Shown here: piece after piece, positions 42,850 to 52,207 of the stretch | Position numbering within the stretch: position 1 is the first letter of the stretch | How the letters are laid out: each line of letters opens with the position of its first letter | Assembly (NCBI RefSeq): GCF_020564565.1 | Contig: NZ_JAJCTD010000004.1 | Span: 62,001 to 126,000, forward strand | Source: Rhodobacter sp. Har01 | GTDB taxonomy: Bacteria; Pseudomonadota; Alphaproteobacteria; Rhodobacterales; Rhodobacteraceae | Direction: 5' to 3' | DNA: 64,000 nucleotides | Notes under the pieces: generated by a model | The model's input: only the letters and a program-made list of their open reading frames with translations | Databases searched by the model: none | What the model was told of the DNA's origin: nothing | Program-made: the position numbers and the translations under genes

Positions 42850-44004
42850 ATGCCTGCGCCGCAGAACGCCACCGCCTGCCTTGCGCTTGCCGACGGCACG
42901 CTGTTCTACGGCCAGGGCTTCGGCGCCGTGGGCGAGACGGTGGCGGAACTGGTGTTCAACACGGCGATGACCGGCTACCAGGAAATCATGACCGACCCCA
43001 GCTATGCGGGCCAGGTGGTGACCTTCACCTTCCCGCATATCGGCAATGTGGGCGTCACCCCCGAGGATGACGAGACCGCCACCCCCGCTGCCGCCGGCAT
43101 GGTGGTCAAGTGGGACCCGACCGAGCCGTCGAACTGGCGCGCCACGGGCGAATTGACCGACTGGCTGGCAAGGATCGGGCGCATCGGCATGGGCGGCGTC
43201 GACACCCGCCGGCTGACCCGCGCCATCCGCCAGCAGGGCGCGCCGCATGTCGCGCTGGCGCATGACCCGGCAGGAAGGTTCGACATCGAGCGTCTGGTCG
43301 CCAAGGCCCGCGCCTGGAAGGGCCTTGTCGGCCTGGACCTGGCCAGGGACGTCACCTGCGCGCAGTCCTACACCTGGGACGAGATGCGCTGGGCCTGGCC
43401 GCAGGGCTATGCCCGCCGCACCGAGCCGGGGTTCAGGGTCGTCGCGGTGGATTACGGCGCCAAGCGCAACATCCTGCGCTGCCTGGCATCGGCGGGTTGC
43501 GACGTGACCGTGCTGCCCGCCACCGCCACCGCCGAGGAGGTGCTGGCGCACCGGCCGGACGGGGTGTTCCTGTCGAACGGCCCCGGCGACCCGGCCGCCA
43601 CCGGCGAATATGCGGTGCCGATGATCCAGGGCGTGCTGAAGGCCGACCTGCCGCTGTTCGGCATCTGCCTCGGCCACCAGATGCTGGCGCTGGCGCTGGG
43701 CGCCCGCACCCGCAAGATGAACCACGGCCACCACGGCGCCAACCACCCGGTCAAGGACCTGACCACCGGCAAGGTCGAGATCACCAGCATGAACCACGGC
43801 TTCACCGTGGATGCCGACACCCTGCCCAAGGGCGTGGTGGAAACCCATGTCAGCCTGTTCGACGGCACCAACTGCGGCATCGCCATGACCGGCCGGCCGG
43901 TCTTCAGCGTGCAGTACCACCCCGAGGCCAGCCCCGGCCCGCAGGACAGCTATTACCTGTTCGAGCGCTTTGCCGCCGCCATGCAGGCCCGCCGCGCCGC
44001 CTGA
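42850..44004 (+). CDS. carA: Carbamoyl-phosphate synthase small (glutaminase) subunit
   Basis: The 384-residue protein has the CarA N-domain (LADGTLFYGQGFGAVGETVA, ELVFNTAMTGYQEIMTDPSY) and a class I glutamine amidotransferase domain. The latter shows LSNGPGDPAATGEY, the nucleophile Cys in FGICLGHQMLALALG, and the His-Glu pair in VQYHPEASPGPQD. It frees ammonia from glutamine for CarB to make carbamoyl phosphate for arginine and pyrimidines. carB is not in the window. Confidence 0.97.
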   Translation: MPAPQNATACLALADGTLFYGQGFGAVGETVAELVFNTAMTGYQEIMTDPSYAGQVVTFTFPHIGNVGVTPEDDETATPAAAGMVVKWDPTEPSNWRATGELTDWLARIGRIGMGGVDTRRLTRAIRQQGAPHVALAHDPAGRFDIERLVAKARAWKGLVGLDLARDVTCAQSYTWDEMRWAWPQGYARRTEPGFRVVAVDYGAKRNILRCLASAGCDVTVLPATATAEEVLAHRPDGVFLSNGPGDPAATGEYAVPMIQGVLKADLPLFGICLGHQMLALALGARTRKMNHGHHGANHPVKDLTTGKVEITSMNHGFTVDADTLPKGVVETHVSLFDGTNCGIAMTGRPVFSVQYHPEASPGPQDSYYLFERFAAAMQARRAA

Positions 44005-44017
44005 TCCGGGCGCCGCG

Positions 44018-44044
44018 TTAAGCTTCGATTAACGCGCTGTTAAC
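44018..44044 (+). promoter_or_regulatory. Two overlapping CtrA boxes (TTAA-N7-TTAA-N7-TTAAC)
   Basis: Three TTAA half-sites lie at 44018-44021, 44029-44032 and 44040-44043, each separated by exactly seven bases. The first and second, and the second and third, therefore each make a full CtrA consensus (TTAA-N7-TTAAC). The first box is also an inverted repeat, GCGTTAA/TTAACGC. It is between carA and the glycosyltransferase gene. Confidence 0.8.
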
Positions 44045-44079
44045 CTTCCGGTCGCATGCTGGCGCGTCAGGATTGGACG

Positions 44080-45963
44080 GTGACGGCGGTGCATGCTCCA
44101 GACCCTTTCCGGCGGGCCGCCCGCCCGGCTGATCCCGGCCTTGCCTCTGGGGCCGCATGCGCACGCAGGGCGGCGAAATTTCACTTCGCCCTGCTGCGCG
44201 AGGGCCTGCTGAAACCCGAAGACCTGGCGCATGCCCTGACCTTTGGCGAAGGCCGGTCCGACCGCATGCTGCCGCGCGGCGCGGTGGCCGAAGACCGGCT
44301 GCTGGAAGCCGCCTCGCGCCACTTTGCCGTCGCCGAAGTCGATCCGCTGGCGCCGCTGCCCGACCCGGCCCTGATCGACCGCGTCGGCGCGCAGGATTGC
44401 CTGCGCTACGGCCTGGTGCCCTGGCGCAGGGCCGGCTCGGCCACCGTCGTGGTGACCGCGCGGCCGGACACCTTCGACCGCCTGCGCCCGATGCTTGAGG
44501 CGCGGCTTGGCCCGGTGTTGATGGCGCTGGCGCCGATCTCGCGGATCGAACAGGCGATCCATGCCCGTCGCGGCGCCCGGCTGGCGCAGATTGCCGAACA
44601 GCGCGTGACCGCCGCCGAAAGCTGCCGCAACTGGAGCCAGATCGAAGCCCTGCCCTGGGTCGTGTCAGGCCTGCTGCTGGCCGCCGCCCTGCTGTACTCG
44701 GCGCCATTGCTGGTGTTCCGCCTGGCGCTGGCGGCGGCGGTGATCTCGCTGGTCCTGTCGATGGCGCTGAAGATCGCCGCCGCCGTGGCCGCCCTGCGCC
44801 CTGCCCCGCCCGAGCCGCCGGCGCCGATCCTGGCCCAGTTGCCGCAGGTGTCCGTCATCGTGGCCCTGTACCGCGAAAGCGACATCGCGCCCCGGCTGGT
44901 GCGCCGGCTGTCGCGGCTGGACTACCCGCGCGACCGGCTGGACGTGATCCTTGCGGTCGAGGCCGACGATGCCCGCACCCGCGAGGCATTGGCCAGCGCC
45001 GACCTGCCGCCCTGGATGCGGGTGGTGGTGGTGCCGGCGGGCCAGGTCCGCACCAAGCCGCGGGCGCTGGACCTGGCGCTGGACCATTGCCGCGGGTCGA
45101 TCATCGGCATCTACGATGCCGAGGACGCACCCGAGCCGGACCAGATCCGCAAGGTGGTGGACCGCTTCCACCGCCGCGGCCCCGATGTGGCCTGCCTGCA
45201 GGGCGTGCTGGATTATTACAACCCGCGCACCAACTGGCTGTCGCGCTGCTTTACCATCGAATACGCCAACTGGTTCCGGCTGATGCTGCCGGGTGTGGCG
45301 CGGCTGGGCCTGGTCGTGCCGCTGGGCGGCACCACGCTGTTCTTCCGCCGTGCCGTGCTGGAGGAGCTGGGCGCCTGGGACGCCCACAACGTGACCGAGG
45401 ACGCCGATCTGGGCGTGCGCCTGGTGCGCCACGGCTACCGGACCGAGGTGCTGGACACCGTCACCGGCGAAGAGGCGAACTGCCGGGTGCTGCCCTGGAT
45501 CAAGCAGCGCTCGCGCTGGATCAAGGGCTACATGCTGACCTGGGCGGTCCACATGCGCTCACCGCTCTTGCTGTGGCGGCAACTGGGGGCCTGGCGCTTT
45601 GCCGGGTTTCAGGTGATGTTCCTGGGCACCATCCTGCAGTTCCTGCTGGCGCCGGTCCTGTGGTCGTTCTGGGCGGTGCCGCTGGGCCTGGGGCATCCGC
45701 TGGGGCAGGTGCTGACGCCCGTCGGCACGCAGGTGCTGATCTCGGTCTTCCTGCTGACCGAAGCCGTCAACGCCGGCCTTGCCCTGATCGCGTTGCGCCG
45801 CAGCCGCCACCAGCTGTCGCCGCTGTGGATCTTCACTCTGGCCGCCTATTTCCCGCTGGCCGCCTTTGCCGCCTACAAGGGGTTGTGGGAAACCCTGCGC
45901 CGGCCGTTCTACTGGGACAAGACCCACCACGGCCTGTTCGACGCCGCCGATCTGCCGGGCTGA
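44080..45963 (+). CDS. GspE N-domain / family 2 glycosyltransferase fusion
   Basis: Numbered from an ATG at 44056, residues about 43-175 match the GspE/MshE N-terminal domain (LLREGLLKPEDLAHAL, then GAVAEDRLLEAASRHFAVAE), known to bind c-di-GMP in some ATPases. A membrane hairpin follows (about 200-247). Next is a GT2 catalytic domain with PQVSVIVALYRES (263-275), the acidic motif IYDAEDAPEP (352-361), TEDADLG (447-453) and QRSRW (484-488), the D,D,D,QxxRW set of processive enzymes. Several C-terminal helices complete a cellulose-synthase-like protein. The GTG at 44080 has AGGA at a good distance and clears the CtrA boxes, so it is preferred over 44056 (635 residues). Confidence 0.85.
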   Translation: MTAVHAPDPFRRAARPADPGLASGAACARRAAKFHFALLREGLLKPEDLAHALTFGEGRSDRMLPRGAVAEDRLLEAASRHFAVAEVDPLAPLPDPALIDRVGAQDCLRYGLVPWRRAGSATVVVTARPDTFDRLRPMLEARLGPVLMALAPISRIEQAIHARRGARLAQIAEQRVTAAESCRNWSQIEALPWVVSGLLLAAALLYSAPLLVFRLALAAAVISLVLSMALKIAAAVAALRPAPPEPPAPILAQLPQVSVIVALYRESDIAPRLVRRLSRLDYPRDRLDVILAVEADDARTREALASADLPPWMRVVVVPAGQVRTKPRALDLALDHCRGSIIGIYDAEDAPEPDQIRKVVDRFHRRGPDVACLQGVLDYYNPRTNWLSRCFTIEYANWFRLMLPGVARLGLVVPLGGTTLFFRRAVLEELGAWDAHNVTEDADLGVRLVRHGYRTEVLDTVTGEEANCRVLPWIKQRSRWIKGYMLTWAVHMRSPLLLWRQLGAWRFAGFQVMFLGTILQFLLAPVLWSFWAVPLGLGHPLGQVLTPVGTQVLISVFLLTEAVNAGLALIALRRSRHQLSPLWIFTLAAYFPLAAFAAYKGLWETLRRPFYWDKTHHGLFDAADLPG

Positions 45964-46022
45964 CCGCGCCAGGAGGACAGGCCGGCGGCCTTGCCCGTTG
46001 GGCGGCTTTGGCGGATCAGTGC

Positions 46023-46040
46023 CGGATCGGTGCCGATCCG
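46023..46040. terminator. Hairpin between convergent genes
   Basis: CGGATCGG-TG-CCGATCCG is a perfect 8-bp stem with a two-base loop midway between the convergent glycosyltransferase and GntR stops. There is no T-run. Confidence 0.4.
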
Positions 46041-46047
46041 TGCCGGT

Positions 46048-46683
46048 TCAGCGCAGCTTGATCTCGCCGGCATCGACTCGCAGCCGGGTCTCGAAGGCAC
46101 GGCTGATGTGGGTCTTCAGCGCCTGATAGGCCGCATCGCCGTCACCCGCCGCGATCGCCGCGACGATCTGCTCATGCTCCTGGATGGCCGCCTCGTCGCG
46201 CCCCTCGGCGGCAAAGGAGGTGTTGGCCATCAGCGCCATCGAGCGGTGCACCAGGTCCAGCTGCTGCACCAGAAAGCGGTTGTGGCTGGCCAGGTGAATC
46301 AGCTTGTGGAACCGCTTGTTGGCCCGGCTCAGCGCCCGCGGGTCGCCGCCGACCAGAGCGCGATCCTCGGCCACCATGCTTTGCAGCACCCGGATCTCTT
46401 CTTCGGTCGCCTGGCGCGCCGCCAGCCGGGCGGCCAGGCCCTCCAACTCGCTGCGCACCGCATAAAGCTCGGCCAACTGGTTGTGGTCCAGCGAGGCGAC
46501 GATCAGGCTGCGCCCGTCGCGCGTCAGCATCGCCTGGGTTTCCAGCCGCTGCAGCGCCTCGCGAACCGGCGTGCGGCTGACCCCCAGCCGCTCGGCCAGC
46601 TCGCTTTCGACCAGCCGGTCGCCCGGCTTGTAGGTTCCCGCCTCAATCGCCTCAAGGATCAGCGTATAGGCATCTTTCTGCAC
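46048..46683 (-). CDS. GntR-family regulator, FadR/FCD subgroup
   Basis: The 211-residue protein has a winged helix-turn-helix (about 1-65; YKPGDRLVESELAERLGVSR, TPVREALQRLE) and an all-helical FCD ligand domain (about 75-195) with ELYAVRSELEGLAARLAA, RFHKLIHLASHNRFL and the metal/ligand His region HEQIVAAIAAGD. Such repressors respond to small organic acids; the target is unknown. The start is a GTG at 46683 (or TTG at 46686), after GAAGGGG. It is divergent from the HAD hydrolase gene with 99 bp between. Confidence 0.88.
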   Translation of the reverse strand: MQKDAYTLILEAIEAGTYKPGDRLVESELAERLGVSRTPVREALQRLETQAMLTRDGRSLIVASLDHNQLAELYAVRSELEGLAARLAARQATEEEIRVLQSMVAEDRALVGGDPRALSRANKRFHKLIHLASHNRFLVQQLDLVHRSMALMANTSFAAEGRDEAAIQEHEQIVAAIAAGDGDAAYQALKTHISRAFETRLRVDAGEIKLR

Positions 46684-46782
46684 CAAGATCGGCCCCTTCC
46701 GTCCCCCGCTGCGCACCCTACCCCCCGGCCCCGGCCCGATCAACCCTTCCCAAGGCCACCGCGCCGGCCTAGAACCGAAGCC

Positions 46783-47433
46783 ATGCCACGCGCCGAATTC
46801 CACCACGTCGAGACCTGGGTGTTCGACCTCGACAACACGCTTTACCCGCCTCAGATGCGGCTGTTCGACCAGATCGAGCGGCGGATGACCGACTGGGTGA
46901 TGACCCGCCTGAACGTCAGCCGCGACCGGGCCGACCACCTGCGCCGGCACTACTGGGCGCTGTATGGCACCACCCTGGCCGGGCTGATGCACGAACATGC
47001 CATCGAGCCCGGCGACTATCTGGCCGCGGTGCACGACATCGACTTCTCGGCGCTGACGCCCGACCCGGACCTGGCCGCCGCCATCGCCGCCCTGCCCGGC
47101 CGCCGCATCGTCTATACCAATGCCGACACGCCATATGCCCACAAGGTGCTGGCCGCCCGCGGCCTGAGCGGCCTGTTCGACGCGGTCTATGGCGTGGAAC
47201 ATGCCGGCTACCGCCCGAAACCCCAGCGCGAGGCCTTCGAGACGGTATTCGCCCAGGACGGCCTGACCCCGACCCGCGCCGCGATGTTCGAGGACGATGC
47301 CCGCAACCTGGCCGCTCCGCATGCGATAGGCCTGCGCACCGTCCATGTCGCCCCGGCGGCCGAGCCGGCGCCGCACATCCACCACCATACCAGCGACCTT
47401 GCCGCGTTCCTTTGGCCGTTGGCCCGGCGCTGA
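46783..47433 (+). CDS. HAD-family pyrimidine 5'-nucleotidase
   Basis: The 216-residue protein has the HAD motifs: I, WVFDLDNTLYP (12-22); II, RIVYTNAD (about 107-114); III, the Lys in GYRPKPQREAF; and IV, AMFEDDARNL. The small-cap insertion and DLDNTLYP are typical of the Sdt1/PynA-like pyrimidine 5'-nucleotidases, which remove phosphate from nucleoside monophosphates. The exact substrate is inferred. The ATG at 46783 is set by motif spacing; the ribosome site is weak. Confidence 0.88.
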   Translation: MPRAEFHHVETWVFDLDNTLYPPQMRLFDQIERRMTDWVMTRLNVSRDRADHLRRHYWALYGTTLAGLMHEHAIEPGDYLAAVHDIDFSALTPDPDLAAAIAALPGRRIVYTNADTPYAHKVLAARGLSGLFDAVYGVEHAGYRPKPQREAFETVFAQDGLTPTRAAMFEDDARNLAAPHAIGLRTVHVAPAAEPAPHIHHHTSDLAAFLWPLARR

Positions 47434-47445
47434 GCCGACCGTCAC

Positions 47446-47475
47446 GACGGGCGGTGACGGGCGGTGACGGGCGGT
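47446..47475. repeat. Three tandem GACGGGCGGT units
   Basis: A 10-bp unit is repeated perfectly three times, immediately 3' of the HAD gene and just left of a hairpin. Confidence 0.85.
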
Positions 47476-47482
47476 GAAAAAA

Positions 47483-47497
47483 ATGCCGCACTGCGGC
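47483..47497 (-). terminator. Terminator-like hairpin facing left
   Basis: TGCCGC-act-GCGGCA has a run of seven T on its 3' side only when read on the minus strand. No minus-strand gene lies directly to the right until ilvC, so it may block antisense transcription into the HAD gene or act in both directions. Confidence 0.5.
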
Positions 47498-47561
47498 AAA
47501 TCGCCACTTCCGCCGGTCGCGAAAAGCGATATGTGAACCTCACGAAACAGAGGACACTGTC

Positions 47562-47777
47562 ATGACCCTTGCCGCCGACATCGACCCGCCCCACGCCGCC
47601 CCGTCGCATCACGACACCGACACGTCCGGCGCCGAGATGGTGTTCTGGGCCCTGCCGACCGTGCTTCTGGCGCTGGTGCTGGGCGTCAAGACCTGGGGCC
47701 TGGTGGCACTGACGCTGCCGGCGCTGGTGATGGTGGCGGTGATGTTCGTGATCATCATCTGGATCACCCTGCCCTGA
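47562..47777 (+). CDS. Small two-helix membrane protein
   Basis: The 71-residue product starts at 47562 after GAGGA. A His/Asp/Pro-rich N-terminus (about 24 residues) precedes two hydrophobic helices (MVFWALPTVLLALVLGVKTW; ALVMVAVMFVIIIWITLP). It resembles unnamed small membrane proteins of Rhodobacteraceae; there is no functional motif. The UbiH-like gene begins 88 bp downstream. Confidence 0.6.
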   Translation: MTLAADIDPPHAAPSHHDTDTSGAEMVFWALPTVLLALVLGVKTWGLVALTLPALVMVAVMFVIIIWITLP

Positions 47778-47864
47778 CCTGCCGACCGACTGCATCGCCT
47801 GTCCGGGCGATCTGCGCTCTGGCGCCCGCCCGGCCCAGCCCCTAGGTTGGCCGCGGAGGCCCCG

Positions 47865-49064
47865 ATGACCCGTGAATCCACCGATATCCTGATTTCCGGC
47901 GGCGGCCCCGCCGGCCTGACCGCCGCGGCCGCCTTCGGTTCGGCCGGGTTCTCGGTGATCTGCGTCGATCCCGCCCCGCCGGTGACCGAGGCCGATGCCG
48001 AAGGCGCCGACCTGCGCACCACCGCCTTCCTGCACCCCTCGCGCGCGGTGCTGCAGGCCGCGGGCCTGTGGGACCGGCTGGAACCCCAGGCCGCGGCGCT
48101 GCAGGTGATGCGCATCGTCGATGCCGGCGGCCCCACGGCGGAGCCTCGCATCGTCAAGGACTTTGACGCCGCCGACATCTCGGACGAACCGTTCGGCTGG
48201 AACTTCCCCAACTGGCTCTTGCGGCGCGAGATGGTCGCCCGGCTGGCCGACCTGCCCACCGTGTCCTTCCGCCCCGGCCTTGCCGCCACCGGCCTGTTCA
48301 CCCGCCAGACCGAGGCCCGGGTGACCCTGTCCGACGGCAGCACTGTCGCCGCGCGGATGGTGATTGCCGCCGATGGCCGCGCTTCCACCATCCGCCAGGC
48401 CCTTGGCATCGGCGTCCGCACCCTGCGCTATGGCCAGAAGGCGCTGGCCTTCGCCGTCACCCACCCGGTCCCGCACCAGAACGTCTCGACCGAGATCCAC
48501 CGCTCGGGCGGTCCCTTCACTCTGGTCCCCCTGCCCGACCGCGACGGCCAGCCCGCCTCGGCCGTGGTCTGGATGGAGACCGGCCCCGAGGTCGCCCGTC
48601 TGGCCGCCCTGCCGGTGCCCGAGTTCGAGGCCGCGATGAACGCCCGGTCGTGTCAGATCCTGGGGTCGCTGAAACTGGCCACCCGGCGCAGTGTCTGGCC
48701 GATCATCAGCCAGATCGCCGACCGCATGTCGGGCGAGCGCACCGCGCTGATGGCCGAGGCCGCGCATGTGGTGCCGCCGATCGGCGCGCAGGGGCTGAAC
48801 ATGTCGCTGGCCGACCTGGCCGTGCTGCTGGACCTGGCCGAGGCCGACCGCGGGGCCCTGGGCGAGGCGAAGATGCTGGACACCTACCACCGCCGCCGCC
48901 ACCTTGAGGTGCAGGCCCGCGTCGCCGGGATCGACCTGTTGAACCGCGCGTCGATGATGGGCGGCCAGACCTTCCGCAACCTGCGCGCCGGCGCGCTGGA
49001 CGCGATGTATTCCGTCGCGCCCGTCCGCCGCACCCTGATGCGCGCGGGACTGGGCGTGCGATAG
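47865..49064 (+). CDS. UbiH/UbiF/Coq6-type FAD monooxygenase
   Basis: The 399-residue protein has the FAD-binding Rossmann motif DILISGGGPAGLTAAAAFGS, the middle motif MVIAADGRASTIRQAL, and the C-terminal flavin motif MAEAAHVVPPIGAQGLNMSL. The last is where relatives carry GDAAH or GNAAH, so the first residues differ. Such enzymes hydroxylate the ubiquinone ring. The ATG at 47865 follows GGAGG; an in-frame TTG at 47847 is less likely. The aldehyde dehydrogenase follows on the same strand. Assignment to one ring position is not possible from sequence. Confidence 0.87.
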   Translation: MTRESTDILISGGGPAGLTAAAAFGSAGFSVICVDPAPPVTEADAEGADLRTTAFLHPSRAVLQAAGLWDRLEPQAAALQVMRIVDAGGPTAEPRIVKDFDAADISDEPFGWNFPNWLLRREMVARLADLPTVSFRPGLAATGLFTRQTEARVTLSDGSTVAARMVIAADGRASTIRQALGIGVRTLRYGQKALAFAVTHPVPHQNVSTEIHRSGGPFTLVPLPDRDGQPASAVVWMETGPEVARLAALPVPEFEAAMNARSCQILGSLKLATRRSVWPIISQIADRMSGERTALMAEAAHVVPPIGAQGLNMSLADLAVLLDLAEADRGALGEAKMLDTYHRRRHLEVQARVAGIDLLNRASMMGGQTFRNLRAGALDAMYSVAPVRRTLMRAGLGVR

Positions 49065-49131
49065 CCAAACCCCGCCGCGCGACCCCGCGTCACGCTTGCG
49101 TGCGGCGCGCGCCGGGGCCAGCCTGCCCGGC

Positions 49132-50505
49132 ATGGACGAGATTCTGCCCGACCTTGCCGCCCTGCGCCTTGCCTTGGCCGCCCGCCCCGCGGGGCTGCCG
49201 GTCAGCGAACGCCGCGCCGCGCTGGACCGGCTGCACGCCGCCGTCCGCGCCCGCGAGGCGCCGCTTGTCGCGGCCCTGAAGGCGGATTTCGGCAAGGGCG
49301 CGGTCGAGGTCCGGCTGACCGAACTGCTGCCCCTTTATCAGGAGCTGCGCCTTGCCCGCCGCCGCCTGCGCGCCTGGGCGCGCGGCCGGCGCGTGTGGCC
49401 CGACCTGGTGATGCTGGGCACCTCGGCCCGCGTCATCCCGGAACCGAAAGGGCTGTGCCTGATCTTCGGGCCGTCGAACTATCCCTTCATGCTGACCCTT
49501 GGCCCCTTGGTCTCGGCCATCGCGGCGGGCAACCGGGTCGTCGTGAAGCCCTCGGAACTGACGCCGCACACCGCCGCCCTGCTGGCCGATCTCATCGCCG
49601 AGGCCTTTGCGCCCGACCACGTCGCCGTGGCGCAGGGCGGGCCGGAGACCGCGCAGGCGCTGCTGGCGCAGCCCTTCGACCACGTCTTCTTCACCGGCAG
49701 CACCGGGATCGGCAAGCAGGTCATGGCCGCCGCCGCGCCGCACCTGGCCAGCGTGACGCTGGAGCTGGGCGGGAAAAGCCCGGTGATCGTCGGCCCCGGC
49801 GCCGACATCGCCAAGGCCGCGCGGATGGTCGCCTGGGGCAAGCTGTCGAACGGCGGACAGGCCTGCGTGGCGCCCGATCACCTGTATCTCGCCGCCAGCA
49901 TCGCCGCCCCCTTCCTGACCGCGCTGACGGCCGAACTTGCCCGCATGGCGCCCGACATGGCCGGCTCGATCACGCCGCGCCACGCCGCCCGCATGCAGGC
50001 GCTGCTGGACGACGCCGCCGCAAAGGGCGCCCGCCTTCTGCCGGCGGGCCAGCAACCGCCCGGCGCGGTGCAGCCCATTGTCCTGACCGGAACCACCGCC
50101 GGCATGGCCGTGATGCAGGAGGAAATCTTCGGCCCCCTCCTGCCGGTGATCGAGTACGACGACCTGAACCCGGTCATCGCCACCCTCAACGCCGGGCCGA
50201 AACCGCTGACACTCTATGTCTTCGACCGCGATCCGGCCTTCATCGACCGCATCCGCAGGGAAACCCGCTCCGGCTCGGTCGCGGTCAATCTGACCATGGC
50301 GCATTTTGCCCATCCGAACCTGCCCTTCGGCGGCATCGGCGCCAGCGGCCAGGGCGCCGCGCACGGCCATGCGGGCTTTCTCGCCTTCAGTCACGACAAG
50401 CCGGTGGTGGTGAACCGCTTCTCGGCGCTGCCGCTGCTGATGCCCCCGGTCACCGGACGGGTGCGCTGGATGGCGGGCGCGCTGCTGGCCTGGATACGGC
50501 GCTGA
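49132..50505 (+). CDS. NAD(P)-dependent aldehyde dehydrogenase (class 3-like)
   Basis: The 457-residue protein is in the shorter, class 3 size range. It has IFGPSNYPFMLTLGPLVSAI, VVVKPSELTP, VFFTGSTGIGKQVM, the general base Glu in VTLELGGKSPVIV and the nucleophile Cys in NGGQACVAPDHLY. The segment PNLPFGGIGASGQG is near the C-terminus. It oxidises aldehydes to acids; with AlkB elsewhere in the window, a role with fatty aldehydes is possible but unproven. The ATG at 49132 has only a weak ribosome site. It is convergent with ilvC. Confidence 0.9.
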   Translation: MDEILPDLAALRLALAARPAGLPVSERRAALDRLHAAVRAREAPLVAALKADFGKGAVEVRLTELLPLYQELRLARRRLRAWARGRRVWPDLVMLGTSARVIPEPKGLCLIFGPSNYPFMLTLGPLVSAIAAGNRVVVKPSELTPHTAALLADLIAEAFAPDHVAVAQGGPETAQALLAQPFDHVFFTGSTGIGKQVMAAAAPHLASVTLELGGKSPVIVGPGADIAKAARMVAWGKLSNGGQACVAPDHLYLAASIAAPFLTALTAELARMAPDMAGSITPRHAARMQALLDDAAAKGARLLPAGQQPPGAVQPIVLTGTTAGMAVMQEEIFGPLLPVIEYDDLNPVIATLNAGPKPLTLYVFDRDPAFIDRIRRETRSGSVAVNLTMAHFAHPNLPFGGIGASGQGAAHGHAGFLAFSHDKPVVVNRFSALPLLMPPVTGRVRWMAGALLAWIRR

Positions 50506-50563
50506 GGCGAAGACCCCGCGCAGTTTCGGCAAGCCAAAGGGCCGGACGGTTTTCCCCCCGGCC

Positions 50564-50586
50564 CCGATTTTTCGTCGAAAAATCGG
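50564..50586. terminator. Palindrome 3' of ilvC containing TTTTCG-T-CGAAAA
   Basis: CCGATTTTTCG-T-CGAAAAATCGG is a perfect 11-bp inverted repeat 12 bp after the ilvC stop. Its core is the same palindrome found at 51702-51714 upstream of the Lrp genes. It could be a terminator of ilvC or a regulator-binding site. Confidence 0.5.
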
Positions 50587-50597
50587 TCGCTTCGCGA

Positions 50598-51653
<1,056 letters not shown>

Positions 51654-51701
51654 CTAAGCCCTTTCCGCAGGCGAACCGTGCAATATTTGACGGGATGCGA
51701 G

Positions 51702-51714
51702 TTTTCGACGAAAA
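51702..51714. promoter_or_regulatory. Candidate operator TTTTCG-A-CGAAAA in the ilvC/Lrp promoter region
   Basis: A perfect 6-bp inverted repeat around one base lies between the divergent ilvC and Lrp genes. It overlaps a possible rightward promoter (TTGACG at 51687, 17-bp spacer, GAAAAT at 51710). The same core lies 3' of ilvC. Autoregulation by the Lrp protein is a reasonable guess. Confidence 0.5.
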
Positions 51715-51748
51715 TTCGTTCTCTCTTGCAGCCGAAAGTGAAAAATTC

Positions 51749-52207
51749 ATGCAGATGGACGAGACGGACCGCCGCATCCTGCGATACTGGCTGGCCGAGC
51801 CCGCGATGGACCGTGCGGCACTTGCGCTGCGCGCAGGCGTCACGCCGGCAACGCTCTGGCGCCGGATCGAACGCCTGCGCGAGAGCGGGGTCCTGCGCGC
51901 CGAGACCGCCGCAATCGACTGGCGCGCGCTGGGCTATGCGGTCGAGGTTTCGCTCCGCTTCACGCTGGACAAGACCGACCCGCGCGCCTTTGACCAGTTC
52001 ATCGCCGCCGCGCGGGAGGTGCCCGAGGTGATCGGCATCGAGACCTTCCTGGGGCGTGTCGATGTGCGGCTGAATGTGATCGCCCGCGACATGGGCCACT
52101 GGGCGCAGGTCTACCGCGAGCGCATCCTGGCGCTGCCGCACATCGCCGAGGTCGAGGCGCTGATGCTGGTCTCGACCATCAAGGACAGCGGGGGGCTGCC
52201 GCTGTGA
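51749..52207 (+). CDS. Lrp/AsnC-family regulator, first of a tandem pair
   Basis: The 152-residue protein has an N-terminal helix-turn-helix (MDETDRRILRYWLAEPAMDR, then AGVTPATLWRRIERLRESGV) and a C-terminal RAM/ACT-like domain (about 65-140). The turn reads ALRAGVTPATLWRRIERL, more diverged than in canonical Lrp. The ATG at 51749 is chosen because the family domain begins at once; 51695 and 51755 are alternatives. Lrp proteins bind amino acids and control their metabolism, which fits the divergent ilvC. The second regulator overlaps its stop by four bases. Confidence 0.82.
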   Translation: MQMDETDRRILRYWLAEPAMDRAALALRAGVTPATLWRRIERLRESGVLRAETAAIDWRALGYAVEVSLRFTLDKTDPRAFDQFIAAAREVPEVIGIETFLGRVDVRLNVIARDMGHWAQVYRERILALPHIAEVEALMLVSTIKDSGGLPL

